The notes beneath the pieces were generated by a model, which was not told the origin of the DNA, ran no database searches, and saw nothing but the letters and a program-made list of their open reading frames with translations. Shown piece by piece: positions 49,723-59,559 of a stretch of DNA of 64,000 nt; the first letter of the stretch is position 1, and the number at the start of each line of letters is the position of its first letter. The stretch comes from Micromonospora sp. MA102 (lineage in GTDB: Bacteria; Actinomycetota; Actinomycetes; Mycobacteriales; Micromonosporaceae). A program made the translations under genes and the position numbers. The stretch covers positions 124,001-188,000 of the forward strand of contig NZ_JAMWEG010000002.1 in assembly GCF_025460765.1 (NCBI RefSeq). Reading direction: 5' to 3'.

Positions 49723-50097
49723 TCAGCCGGCCGGGCCCCGGCGTACCGTGTCGAGCCGGCCGTCCCGGTCGCTGTCCAGGTACGTCACGTCGGGGACGCC
49801 GTCGCCGTCCAGGTCGACCCGCACCACGTCGGCCACCCCGTCGCCGTCGAGGTCGGTCACCACCTCGACCGACCCGTCCAGGTGGCGGGTGACGATCGAC
49901 CGTCCTCCGGCGGCCCGGGGCGGCGGCCCCGGCCGGGGGATCGGGTCGGGCTCGGGTTCCGGCGTCGGGGTCGGCGCCGGGACCGGGGCCGTGGCGTACG
50001 CCGCCCCGGCCGGGTCGGGACCCACGCCGGTCGGGTCGATCTCCTCCTCCGACGGGTGCACGTCGCCCCGGAGGGTCGGGTCGCGGTAGCTGCTCAT
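49723..50097 (-). CDS. Small protein with DxDxDG calcium-binding-type repeats (124 aa)
   Basis: After a Pro-rich linker (VPAPTPTPEPEPDPIPRPGPPP) the C-terminus has VVTDLDGDGVADVVRVDLDGDGVPDVTYLDSDRDGRLDTV. These are three consecutive DxDxDGxxD loops like dockerin or thrombospondin type 3 repeats, which bind calcium. No signal peptide or TM is seen, so a cytoplasmic place is likely unless it is exported by another route. Function unknown. Confidence 0.75.
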   Translation of the reverse strand: MSSYRDPTLRGDVHPSEEEIDPTGVGPDPAGAAYATAPVPAPTPTPEPEPDPIPRPGPPPRAAGGRSIVTRHLDGSVEVVTDLDGDGVADVVRVDLDGDGVPDVTYLDSDRDGRLDTVRRGPAG

Positions 50098-50196
50098 GCC
50101 CACAGGGTTCCCTACCCGGCGGCGGGGCAACCACGCCTTGCGCGTTTGGCGGATGATGCACGCGGACACCGGCGACGGGAACCGGGGAGGAACGAC

Positions 50197-50673
50197 ATGG
50201 AGCTGCACCGGAACCGAGGGGCCCTGCCGCTGGCCCTCGTCTGTGTGGCGGGTGGGGTGATGGTGCTCGCCGTCGCCGGCGACGGGCCGGTGCTGCGGAT
50301 GCTGGTCGCCCTGGGCGTCGTGGCGGTCGGCGTGGCGGTGCTGGTCGGCGCGCTGCGGCCGTTCCGCTGCGTGCTCGGGCCGGAGGGGCTGGAGGTGCGC
50401 CGGCCGGGCCTGCGCGGGACGTACCGCTGGGAGCAGTTCGCGGCGCTCGCCCTCGACGACGCCGGCCGCCTCGTGGGCGTGCCCGCGGCCGGGCTGCCGC
50501 CGGGCCCGCGGGTCACCGCCCGGCACCCGCGCGACGGCCGTCCCGCCGTCGAGCTGCTCGACCTCCGGCAGGTGCGGGAGAGCCCCGACGAGGTGACGGC
50601 GGCGCTGGTCCGCTTTGTGGGCGAGCGGTTCACCGACGCCCGCACCCCGCACGCTGGCAAGGCCGCGGCATGA
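50197..50673 (+). CDS. Two-TM PH-like domain protein (158 aa)
   Basis: ALPLALVCVAGGVMVLAV and MLVALGVVAVGVAVLVGAL are two TM helices, followed by FRCVLGPEGLEVRRPGLRGTYRWEQFAALALDDAGR. That is the pattern of actinomycete bacterial PH-like domains after a TM hairpin. RBS GGGGAGGAA. The stop overlaps the start of the alditol oxidase gene, so they are coupled. Function unknown. Confidence 0.78.
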   Translation: MELHRNRGALPLALVCVAGGVMVLAVAGDGPVLRMLVALGVVAVGVAVLVGALRPFRCVLGPEGLEVRRPGLRGTYRWEQFAALALDDAGRLVGVPAAGLPPGPRVTARHPRDGRPAVELLDLRQVRESPDEVTAALVRFVGERFTDARTPHAGKAAA

Positions 50674-51896
50674 CCGGCACGAACTGGGCGGGCAACGTCA
50701 CCTGGTCGGCCCGGGCCCGCCACGAGCCCACCACCCTGGACGAGCTGCGCCGGCTGGTGGCCGGCGCGGACCGGGTCCGGGCGGTGGGCACCGGGCACTC
50801 GTTCAACCGGCTCGGCGACACCACCGGCGAGCAGGTGTCGGTGGCCGGGCTGCCGCCGGCCGTCGCGCTCGACCGCGACCGGGGCACCGTCACCGTCGCG
50901 GCCGGCCTGCGCTACGGCGACCTGGCCACCGCGCTGCACGCCGAGGGGTACGCCCTGGCGAACCTCGCGTCGCTGCCGCACATCTCGGTGGCCGGGGCGG
51001 TCGCCACCGCCACGCACGGCTCCGGACCGGCCAACGGCAACCTGGCCACCGCCGTGGCCGCGCTGGAACTGGTCACCGCCGACGGCGACCTGCTCACGGT
51101 GGACCGCGCCGACCCCCGGTTCGCCGGGTTGGTGGTCCATCTCGGCGCGCTGGGCGTGGTCACCCGGCTCACCCTCGACGTGGTGCCCACCTTCGCGGTG
51201 CGGCAGTACGTCCGGCTCGGCCTGCCCCGTGCGGCGCTGGACGCCGCCCTCGACGCGGCGTACAGCGTGAGCGTCTTCACCGGCTGGCGGTCGCCGCGGT
51301 TCGACCAGGTGTGGATCAAGCAGTTGGCCGACCAGCCGCCGCCCCCGGCGGACTGGCTGGACACCCGCGCGGCCGACACGCCCCAGCACCCGGTGCCCGG
51401 GATGCCGGGGGAGGTCTGCACGGCCCAGTTCGGCGCGCCCGGGACGTGGCACGAGCGGCTGCCGCACTTCCGGCTCGGCTTCACCCCGAGCAGCGGCGAC
51501 GAGCTCCAGTCCGAGTGGCACGTGGCCCGCTCCGACGCCGCCGCGGCGCTGGCCGCGCTCGACCCGGCGGCGGAGCGGATCGCCGCGGTGCTCCAGGTCT
51601 GCGAGCTGCGTACGGTGGCCGCCGACGGGTTGTGGCTCAGCCCGAACCACGAGCGGGACAGCCTGGCCGTCCACTTCACCTGGATCGGCGACCCGGCGGC
51701 GGTGGCGCCGGTGCTGGCCGAGGTGGAGGAGCGGCTCGCTCCGTTCGCCGCGCGCCCGCACTGGGGCAAGTTGTTCACTCGCGACCCGGCCGCCTGCTAT
51801 CCGCGCCACGGCGACTTCCGCGCCCTGCTGCGCGAGTTCGACCCGGCCGGCAAGTTCCGCACCGCGTTGCTGGACCGTTACTTCCCGCGATACTGA
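50670..51896 (+). CDS. Alditol oxidase / aldonolactone oxidase family flavoprotein
   Basis: A 408-residue VAO-family oxidase. RAVGTGHSFNRLGDTTGEQVSV contains the His of GxxHSFN that in AldO carries FAD covalently. SLPHISVAGAVATATHGSG is the FAD-binding loop, and LGVVTRLTLDVVPTF follows. The ALO C-terminal domain includes LSPNHERDSLAVHFTW and RPHWGKLFT, with the Lys and Arg-rich substrate site. Expected to oxidise a polyol or aldonolactone with O2, releasing H2O2. ATG overlaps the upstream stop (ATGA). Confidence 0.92.
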   Translation: MTGTNWAGNVTWSARARHEPTTLDELRRLVAGADRVRAVGTGHSFNRLGDTTGEQVSVAGLPPAVALDRDRGTVTVAAGLRYGDLATALHAEGYALANLASLPHISVAGAVATATHGSGPANGNLATAVAALELVTADGDLLTVDRADPRFAGLVVHLGALGVVTRLTLDVVPTFAVRQYVRLGLPRAALDAALDAAYSVSVFTGWRSPRFDQVWIKQLADQPPPPADWLDTRAADTPQHPVPGMPGEVCTAQFGAPGTWHERLPHFRLGFTPSSGDELQSEWHVARSDAAAALAALDPAAERIAAVLQVCELRTVAADGLWLSPNHERDSLAVHFTWIGDPAAVAPVLAEVEERLAPFAARPHWGKLFTRDPAACYPRHGDFRALLREFDPAGKFRTALLDRYFPRY

Positions 51897-51961
51897 CCTA
51901 CCCGCGGGTCACCCGTAGCCTATGGGCCGACCATCCACGGTGGACAGCGGTGAGGGAGAAG

Positions 51962-53479
51962 ATGGTGCAGGAGACCTCCGGGCCGGGCGGGCTGATCCGC
52001 GTCGACAACCGGGCGTTGTCCCGGATCAGCGTCGTCGCCCAGTGCCTGGACAACCAGTGGGTCACCCGCGACCTGTTGGAGCACATGGTGAGCCGGCGGC
52101 TCTCCTACGCCGAGGTGGAGCGCCGGCGCCGGCAGGACGCGCGGGCCGAGTACCTCCGCTCGATCCTCAACGCCGAGCAGGTCATCGTCAACCGGGCGTA
52201 CTTCTTCAACAACCCGGTCGTCTACCAGGACTTCGCGGCGCGCGGGCCGCAACGCGACGCGGTCCGGGCCCTGCTGCACGAGAGCGTGCTGGTGCCCTTC
52301 CTGCTCCGCGAGGGCTCGCCCGCGGACGAGCCGCGGTTCACCGTCGACCGGGTCGGCTGGGACGCCTGGCGGAGCCTGCTCGACGACCTCGACCACATCC
52401 GGTGCCTCCGGCTGAGCTGGGACGACGCCGAGAACGAGGAGTGCACCCAGCGACTGATGTTCGAGGAGTTCCACCGCTTCCTGCTGCAGGTGCGCGGCTT
52501 CAACCTCGACGCGCTGCGCCGCGACCTCGGTCTCGACGAGGAGAGCATCCCGGCGCTGCGGGAGCGGCTGCGGGAGGTGACCCTGTGGGCCGCGGACACC
52601 GACCGGGCCGACCGGGAGGGGTTCTACCGGCAGTTCCTCGTCGAGCCGGGCAGCGACCCGGCGCAGGGCCGCTTCCGGTCGGCGCCGCTCGTGGCGGAGC
52701 TCAAGCAGCTCATCGACCTGCGGTACAACACCACCGTGCCCGACGCGGTGGAGCGTTTCGCGCTGATCCCCACCGACTCGCTGCGGCGCACCGCCCTGCA
52801 GGAGCGGCCGCCGGTGCGGGCGGCCCGCCCGACCGAGGAGGGCGCACCGCGGGCCGACCTGGAGCAGCTCGTGGAGCTGCTCCGGACGCTCCGGCCGCAG
52901 GCCTTCGACCTGGCCCAGTTCCCGCTGCGGATCGACCTGACCGGGCTGGAACTGGCCCACGTGCGGCAGGCGCGGGACACCGACGAGTGGCGCAGCTACC
53001 TGGTCGCGCTGGAGGCGCTGCTCGACGACCCGACCGACTTCGTGGCCCGCGGCCAGCTGGTGTACGACCGCTACCTCGCCCTCGCCGGCCGGCTCGCGGA
53101 CATCGTGGGCGAGCGGCGACGCAGCCGGATGCGGATCTGGCAGCCGGTCGTCCGGATCACCATCGAGGTCCTCGGCGCCTCCGCCTCGGTCATCTACGAC
53201 GGCGACCCCCGGCTGGAGGTCATCGGCGACGTGGCCACCGAGGTCGCCTCCCGGGGCACCGACGCGGTGCTCCGCTTCGCCGTCGTGGGCCGCGACCAGC
53301 GCCGTGCCGAGAACGAGCTGGCCACCGGCATCGACGTCATGCGGGTGCGGTTGGAGCGGGCCCGCGAGAACTGGCGGGAACTCGTCGCCCGGTTGCGGGA
53401 GGGCGGCTTCCCGCTGGTCGACGGCGACGTCGAACGTGACTCCGAACCGAACATCGACCGGCCCCGGGAGGGCGAATGA
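51962..53479 (+). CDS. Uncharacterised 505-aa protein
   Basis: No family recognised. ATG 51962 follows GAGGGAGAAG; GTG 51950 is an alternative. Largely helical and charged: ISVVAQCLDNQWVTRDLLEHMVSRRLSYAEVERRRRQDARAEYLRSILNAEQVIVNRAYFFNNPVVYQDF at the N-terminus, HIRCLRLSWDDAENEECTQRLMFEEFHRFLLQVRGFNL in the middle. A C-terminal part from about residue 385 has beta segments (VVRITIEVLGASASVIYDGDPRLEVIGDVA). The four-base overlap with the Nudix gene suggests a joint function. No TM or signal peptide. Confidence 0.8.
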   Translation: MVQETSGPGGLIRVDNRALSRISVVAQCLDNQWVTRDLLEHMVSRRLSYAEVERRRRQDARAEYLRSILNAEQVIVNRAYFFNNPVVYQDFAARGPQRDAVRALLHESVLVPFLLREGSPADEPRFTVDRVGWDAWRSLLDDLDHIRCLRLSWDDAENEECTQRLMFEEFHRFLLQVRGFNLDALRRDLGLDEESIPALRERLREVTLWAADTDRADREGFYRQFLVEPGSDPAQGRFRSAPLVAELKQLIDLRYNTTVPDAVERFALIPTDSLRRTALQERPPVRAARPTEEGAPRADLEQLVELLRTLRPQAFDLAQFPLRIDLTGLELAHVRQARDTDEWRSYLVALEALLDDPTDFVARGQLVYDRYLALAGRLADIVGERRRSRMRIWQPVVRITIEVLGASASVIYDGDPRLEVIGDVATEVASRGTDAVLRFAVVGRDQRRAENELATGIDVMRVRLERARENWRELVARLREGGFPLVDGDVERDSEPNIDRPREGE

Positions 53480-54177
53480 GTGCGGCTGCCGACGACCTCC
53501 GCTACCGGGAGCTGCGCGACCGGCTGCCGGAACTGTTCGTCAACCCGCCGGGCGCCGCGGTGGAGATCCTGGACGATCCCGCCGAGGTGGCCGCCGCGGA
53601 ACGGGCCAAGGTCGAGGCGCTGCGCGCGCGGGGCCTGCCCGAGGAGTGGGGCCGCAGCGGGGTCGCGTACCAGGACGAGTGGCTCACCCTGCTGCGGGAC
53701 CCGGTCCGGTTCCCCGGGGGCGCGCTCGGCACCTACATCCGCGCGATCTCGATGGGCGGCACGTACGGGGTCGTGCTCCTGCCGGTGCTCGACGGCGCGG
53801 TGGTGCTGATCGAGCACTTCCGGCACGCGACCCGGCGCTGGCACCTGGAGGCGCCGCGCGGGTTCGGCGAGCCCGGTGTGCCGGCCGAGGAGCAGGCGAC
53901 CCGGGAGCTGCGCGAGGAAATCGGCGCGGAGGTCGTCCGCCTGGTCGACCTGGGCGTGCTGCACCCGGACACCGGCACCTCCACCGACGAGGTCCGGCTC
54001 TTCCTGGCGGAGGTGGCGGCGGTCGGGGAGCCCGACGCGCGCGAGGGCATCCGGGCCCTGCGGCGCTGCCCGCCGGCCGAGGTCGGCGCGCTCATCCGGG
54101 ACGGGGTCCTCACCGACTCGTTCACCATCGCGGCCTGGACCCGGGCGCACCTGCGCGGCCTGCTGGGCGACGGCTAG
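53476..54177 (+). CDS. Nudix hydrolase
   Basis: A 233-residue protein with a complete Nudix box, GFGEPGVPAEEQATRELREEIGAE (Gx5Ex7REUxEE), preceded by GAVVLIEHFRHATRRWHLEAPRG as in ADP-ribose/ADP-sugar pyrophosphatases. An N-terminal extension of about 90 residues is unusual and is not part of the Nudix fold. ATG 53476 overlaps the stop of the 505-aa protein. The substrate is probably a nucleoside diphosphate linked to another moiety. Confidence 0.92.
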   Translation: MSAAADDLRYRELRDRLPELFVNPPGAAVEILDDPAEVAAAERAKVEALRARGLPEEWGRSGVAYQDEWLTLLRDPVRFPGGALGTYIRAISMGGTYGVVLLPVLDGAVVLIEHFRHATRRWHLEAPRGFGEPGVPAEEQATRELREEIGAEVVRLVDLGVLHPDTGTSTDEVRLFLAEVAAVGEPDAREGIRALRRCPPAEVGALIRDGVLTDSFTIAAWTRAHLRGLLGDG

Positions 54178-55316
54178 GAGCGGCCGGCCGCCGTCTGCTC
54201 GCGCATGCTGCCGCGCTGCACCGCCCGGCTGATGTCGCTGGGCGAGACGATCCCGACCAGCCGGTGGTCGGTGACCACGAGCGCGCGGCCGTCGGCGCAC
54301 TGGCTGAGCCGGGGGAGCAGGTCGTTGAGCTGCTCGTCCGGGCTGGCGAGCACCAGCTCGTCGGCCCGGCAGGAGACCTCGGCCAGGGTGGTCGCGGCGC
54401 GCCGGTCGGCCGGGACGCCGCGGACCCGGTCCAGGGTGACCAGCCCGATCGGCCGCCCCTCGTCGGCCAGCGGCAGCGCCGAGTGCCGGTACGCGAAGAG
54501 GTAGTGGTCGACGAAGTCGGCGACGGTCATCTCCCCGGAGGCGGTCTGCGGCTGCGGTGTCATCACGTCGGCGACCCGGATGCCGCGCAGCGCGCTGCCC
54601 ATCCGGGCCTGGCGCTCCTCCGCGCCGGCGGCACCGATCAGGAACCAGCCGATGAGCGCGAGCCAGAGCCCGCCCACCCCGCTGCCGGCGAGGAACTGCC
54701 AGAGCCCCAGCCCGATCAGCAGGGCGCCGAGGACCCAGCCGGCCCGGGACGCCACCACGGAGGCCTTCGTCCGGTCGCCGGTGGCCTTCCACACCGCCGC
54801 GCGCAGCAGCCGGCCGCCGTCCAGCGGGGCGGCCGGCAGGACGTTGAAGACGGCCAGCAGCACGTTGATGCCGGCCAGCCAGGACAGCGCGCCGAGCAGC
54901 AGGCCGTGCGAGCCGGCCAGGGCGAGCAGCACCGCTATCGCGCCGAAGAAGAGCCCGATGATCAGGCTGACCAATGGCCCCACCCCGGCGATGCGCAGCT
55001 CGGCGCCCGGGTCGCGGGCCTCGCCCTTCAGCTCGGAGACGCCGCCGAAGAGCCAGAGCGTGATCCCCTCGACCTCGATGCCGTTGCGCTTGGCGACCAC
55101 CGCGTGGGCCACCTCGTGGGCGAGCAGGCCGAGGAAGAAGACCACCGCGGCGGCAAGCCCGGCGGCCACGTACGCCACGACCGAGTGGCCCGGGTACGCG
55201 CGCGGGAACTGGCTGGCGGACAGCGCCCACGCGATCAGCACGAAGATGACCAGGACGCTCCAGTTGACCCCGACGGGTACCCCCGCGATCCGGCCAAGCC
55301 GGAAGCTCGCCCTCAT
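54174..55316 (-). CDS. Site-2 protease family metalloprotease with CBS domains
   Basis: A 380-residue membrane protease. VVFFLGLLAHEVAHAVVAKRNG gives the HExxH zinc site in a TM helix, and VFNVLPAAPLDGGRLLRAA gives the NxxPxxPLDGG motif that supplies the third ligand. Six TMs. A C-terminal pair of CBS domains (VADVMTPQPQTASGEMTVADFVDHYL; ALVVTDHRLVGIVSPSDISRAV) probably senses adenine nucleotides. Same layout as Rv-type and Methanocaldococcus S2P-CBS proteins. Convergent with the Nudix gene by four bases. Confidence 0.93.
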   Translation of the reverse strand: MRASFRLGRIAGVPVGVNWSVLVIFVLIAWALSASQFPRAYPGHSVVAYVAAGLAAAVVFFLGLLAHEVAHAVVAKRNGIEVEGITLWLFGGVSELKGEARDPGAELRIAGVGPLVSLIIGLFFGAIAVLLALAGSHGLLLGALSWLAGINVLLAVFNVLPAAPLDGGRLLRAAVWKATGDRTKASVVASRAGWVLGALLIGLGLWQFLAGSGVGGLWLALIGWFLIGAAGAEERQARMGSALRGIRVADVMTPQPQTASGEMTVADFVDHYLFAYRHSALPLADEGRPIGLVTLDRVRGVPADRRAATTLAEVSCRADELVLASPDEQLNDLLPRLSQCADGRALVVTDHRLVGIVSPSDISRAVQRGSMREQTAAGRS

Positions 55317-55371
55317 GACCCCGTCATACCCGTCCGCACCGGAACCACACCCGGGCGGCGTGGGGCCCGGT

Positions 55372-56223
55372 TCAGCGCCGCTTGGGGGCCGTGCTGACCA
55401 CGGTCGGCGAATACTCGTTGGCCGCCTCCACGGCCCACTCCAGCGCGAAGTCGGCCTCCTCCTCCCAGCCGGGCTCGCCGCCGACGAAGTGCGACCGGCC
55501 CGGGAACTCCCGGTAGCTGGTGATCGCCGTCGAGCCCCGGTAGAGGTTGGCCACGGAGGACGCCAGCGAGGCCGGCACCACGTGGTCCTCGCCGCCGGCT
55601 GTCACCAGCAGCGGCGCCCGGTCGGACCGTTTGGTGTCCGCCGCCGTCGCCGAGGTCGGGTCCAGGTTGGCGAACGCCCCCTCGAAGAAGACGTGGCCCG
55701 CGGCGGGCACCGCGTACCGCTCCCACGCGGCGTCGGAGTCCTCCGGGCTGATCGTGTTTCCGAAGGTGTACCGGAAGTCCTCGGGGCTGAACGCCACGGC
55801 GCGGTACCGGTTGGCCGGGTTGCGCAGGATGGGGAACCCGGAGCGCAGCGTGCTGAGCGGCAGCTTCAGCACGCCCTTCACCGGCGCGGGGTGCAGGCCG
55901 ACGACGGCGGCGCCGAGGCCCCGGCTCAGCAGCAGCTGCGCGATGAGACCGCCGAACGAGTGCCCCATGATGATCGGCGGCCGGGGCAGGTTCCGGATGA
56001 TCGCCGTGTAGTGGTCGACGATGCCGGCGATCCGCTGCGCGGCGATCGGCGTCGGGTCCTCCCGCAGCCGCTCGACGTCCTGGTCCATGCCGGGCCACGC
56101 GGGGGTGAGCACCTGGAAGCCGCGCGCCGCGTAGCGGTCGACCCAGTGCTCCCAGCTGCGCGAGGTCATCCAGAGCCCGTGGATCAGCACGACGGTGTCG
56201 ACCCGTGCCGTCGGTGTGCTCAT
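55372..56223 (-). CDS. Alpha/beta hydrolase
   Basis: A 283-residue serine hydrolase: VVLIHGLWMTSRSWEHWVDRYAARGFQVLTPAWPG (oxyanion HG), PPIIMGHSFGGLIAQLLLSRG (nucleophile elbow GHSFG), LLVTAGGEDHVVP (acid Asp region) and FPGRSHFVGG (catalytic His). The set is complete. It is a single-copy gene with an independent start; substrate unknown. Confidence 0.9.
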   Translation of the reverse strand: MSTPTARVDTVVLIHGLWMTSRSWEHWVDRYAARGFQVLTPAWPGMDQDVERLREDPTPIAAQRIAGIVDHYTAIIRNLPRPPIIMGHSFGGLIAQLLLSRGLGAAVVGLHPAPVKGVLKLPLSTLRSGFPILRNPANRYRAVAFSPEDFRYTFGNTISPEDSDAAWERYAVPAAGHVFFEGAFANLDPTSATAADTKRSDRAPLLVTAGGEDHVVPASLASSVANLYRGSTAITSYREFPGRSHFVGGEPGWEEEADFALEWAVEAANEYSPTVVSTAPKRR

Positions 56224-56265
56224 GCCCTGACCTCCCGGTGCCGCGACGAGTGACGTCGGCGCCGC

Positions 56266-57006
56266 TTACCCGGCCGGGCCGCCCTCACTCCCGCCCGGGA
56301 CGTGGGTGGCGAGGCCCTGGATCAGCAGGTCGAGGCCGAAGTCGAAGCGGGTGTCGCCGTCGCCGGCGAGCAGCACGTCCACATGCTCCCGCAGGTGCGG
56401 GTACCGCGCCGCCGGCAGGTTCCGGTAGTACGTGCTGAGCTGCTCGCGCATCCGGGCCCACCACGTCGGCTGGTCCTGACCGGCGGCCCGGACCTTCTCG
56501 GCGTACAGGGCGCCCTCGTAGGCGTCGCCGGCGATGTAGAGGAAGAGTCGGTCGAGGAACCACGCCGCCTGCTGGGCCGGCACGCCGCCGCTGCGGAGGA
56601 CGGCGAGCAGCCCGTCGGTGACCCGCAGGGCGTTCGGGCCGGTGGGGATGGTGGCCAGGGAGGCCAGCGCCAGGTCGGTGTGCGCGGCGTAGACCCGGTA
56701 CGCCTGCCGGGCCACCTCGCGGACCTGCTCCGTCCAGCGGCCCGGGTCGGGCTCGGGCACGGTGATGTCCGCGCTGACCCGGTCGACGAGCAGTTCGAGC
56801 AGCTCCTCGCGCCCGGAGACGTGGGCGTAGAGGGAGGCCGGTCCGGTGCTCAGCTCCTGGGCCACCCGCCGCATGCTGAGCCCGCCCAGCCCTTCCCGGC
56901 TGAGCACGGCGAGGGCGGCGTCGACCACCGCCTGCTGGCTGAGCGGCTGTCGGGGCGCCCGGCTGCGGGGCCGGGTACGCCACGGCGGGGCGGGCTGTTC
57001 GCTCAC
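56266..57006 (-). CDS. TetR/AcrR family regulator
   Basis: A 246-residue protein. LSQQAVVDAALAVLSREGLGGLSMRRVAQELSTGPASLYAHVSGREELLELLVDRV is a TetR helix-turn-helix, and the C-terminal domain (AHTDLALASLATIPTGPNALRVTDGLLAVLRSGG) is of the TetR_C_1 type. GTG 57006 is preceded by GGAGGTCGTCC and is preferred over ATG 57036. It is divergent from an MFS exporter, with an inverted repeat between them, so it likely represses the exporter. Confidence 0.9.
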   Translation of the reverse strand: MSEQPAPPWRTRPRSRAPRQPLSQQAVVDAALAVLSREGLGGLSMRRVAQELSTGPASLYAHVSGREELLELLVDRVSADITVPEPDPGRWTEQVREVARQAYRVYAAHTDLALASLATIPTGPNALRVTDGLLAVLRSGGVPAQQAAWFLDRLFLYIAGDAYEGALYAEKVRAAGQDQPTWWARMREQLSTYYRNLPAARYPHLREHVDVLLAGDGDTRFDFGLDLLIQGLATHVPGGSEGGPAG

Positions 57007-57072
57007 GGACGACCTCCGGTTCAGGGACCCGAACATAGTACTTGCCGCGAACGTAGTTCGTTGATAGAACGG

Positions 57073-57088
57073 TGTTCGTTCACGAACA
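57073..57088. promoter_or_regulatory. TetR operator between regulator and MFS exporter
   Basis: TGTTCGT-TC-ACGAACA is a perfect 16-base inverted repeat. Partial copies (AGTTCGTT, GTGTTCGC) surround it within 57050-57096. It lies 26 bases before the MFS start and 66 bases from the TetR start, so bound regulator would block both. Confidence 0.6.
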
Positions 57089-57114
57089 GTGTTCGCTCGG
57101 AATCAGGGGACCCC

Positions 57115-58554
57115 ATGACCACCCAACTGATCGCGGCGCCACCGGCCGCCGGCCACCGCTGGCGCTGGATCGCCCTCGCGGTGATCCTCACCGCCGAGGT
57201 GATGGACCTGCTCGACGTGCTCGTCACCAACCTCGCCGGACCGGCGATCCGGGCCGACCTCGGCGGCTCGCCCACCGTCATCCAGTGGATCGGCGCCGGC
57301 TACACCCTCGCCATGGCCGTCGGCCTGGTCACCGGCGGCCGCCTCGGCGACCTGTACGGGCGGCGCCGGATGTTCCTGATCGGGGTGCTCGGTTTCACCG
57401 CCGCCTCGGCGGCCTGCGCCCTCGCCGGCAGCCCCGGCACGCTGATCGCCGCCCGGGTGGCCCAGGGCCTGCTCGGCGCGCTGCTCCTCCCGCAGGGGCT
57501 CGGCCTCATCAAGGAGATGTTCCCGCCGGAGCAGCTCGCCACCGCCTTCGGCGCGTTCGGCCCGGTGATGGGGATCTCCGCCGTCGGCGGGCCGATCCTG
57601 GCCGGCTGGCTGGTCGACGCCGACCTCGGCGGCACCGGCTGGCGCGCCATCTTCCTGATCAACGTGCCGCTCGGCCTGCTCGCCGCCCTCGGCGCGGCCC
57701 GGTTCCTCCCGGCCTCCCGCCCCGGCCACGCCACCCGGCTCGACCTGCCCGGCGTCGTGCTCCTGTCGGTCGCGGTGTTCCTGCTGGTCCACCCGCTCGT
57801 GCAGGGCCGCGAGCTCGGCTGGCCGGCGTGGAGCTGGGCCATGCTGGCCGGCTCGGTGGTCGTGCTGGCGGTCTTCGCCCGCTACGAGCAGCGCCGGCAG
57901 CGGGCCGGCCGGGACCCGCTCGTGGTGCCCGCCCTGTTCCGCCGCCGCGCCTTCACCGGCGGGCTGGTCGCGGGACTGGCCTTCTTCACCGCGCTGGCCG
58001 GCTTCTCGCTGGTGTTCAGCCTCTACCTCCAGCTCGGGCTCGGCTGGTCCCCGCTGCGCGCGGGCCTGGCCGGCGTGCCCCAGGCGCTCGGCATGGTGGC
58101 CGCCTTCGTGCTCGCGGGCGCCGGCCTGGCCCAGCGGCTCGGCCGGCGGCTCATCCACCTCGGACTCGGGGTGGTGCTGGCCGGCGTCGCCGGGATGCTG
58201 CTGACCCTCACCGTGGCCGGCGCCGACGTCACCCCGTGGCGGATGACGCCCGCGCTGCTGGCGGTCGGCTTCGGCATGGGCCTCGTGATGGCGCCCTTCT
58301 TCGACATCGTGCTCTCCGGAGTCGAGGAGGCGGAGACCGGTTCCGCGTCCGGCACGCTCACCGCCGTGCAGCAGCTCGGCGGCGCGCTCGGCGTGGCGCT
58401 GCTCGGCACGGTCTTCTTCGACGGGCTGACCGAGTCCGTGTCGCACGCCGTGCGGGTCACCCTCCTCGCCGAGCTGGGCCTGCTGCTGGTCACCGTGGCC
58501 GGGGCGTTCCTGCTGCCCCGCCGGGCCCGGGAGGGGGCCGGTGGCGGCCACTGA
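57115..58554 (+). CDS. MFS drug exporter (EmrB/QacA, DHA2 type)
   Basis: A 479-residue protein with 14 predicted TMs. It contains VILTAEVMDLLDVLVTNLAGPAIRADLG (motif D1-like), GGRLGDLYGRRRMFLIGVLGFTAAS (motif A), RVAQGLLGALLLPQGLGLIKEMFPPEQ (motif B) and GPVMGISAVGGPILAGWLVD (motif C of exporters). Proton-driven multidrug export is the family function. Controlled by the divergent TetR. Confidence 0.92.
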   Translation: MTTQLIAAPPAAGHRWRWIALAVILTAEVMDLLDVLVTNLAGPAIRADLGGSPTVIQWIGAGYTLAMAVGLVTGGRLGDLYGRRRMFLIGVLGFTAASAACALAGSPGTLIAARVAQGLLGALLLPQGLGLIKEMFPPEQLATAFGAFGPVMGISAVGGPILAGWLVDADLGGTGWRAIFLINVPLGLLAALGAARFLPASRPGHATRLDLPGVVLLSVAVFLLVHPLVQGRELGWPAWSWAMLAGSVVVLAVFARYEQRRQRAGRDPLVVPALFRRRAFTGGLVAGLAFFTALAGFSLVFSLYLQLGLGWSPLRAGLAGVPQALGMVAAFVLAGAGLAQRLGRRLIHLGLGVVLAGVAGMLLTLTVAGADVTPWRMTPALLAVGFGMGLVMAPFFDIVLSGVEEAETGSASGTLTAVQQLGGALGVALLGTVFFDGLTESVSHAVRVTLLAELGLLLVTVAGAFLLPRRAREGAGGGH

Positions 58555-58638
58555 CCGCCGGCCTCCTGACAAATGTCACGGTCGGAAGGTGACGAGCGCT
58601 CCGGGGACCGGCCCGCCGGTCCCCGGAGCATCGTTGTC

Positions 58639-59529
<891 letters not shown>

Positions 59530-59559
59530 CCGCCGACCGCGCCGAACCCGGAGCCTGAG

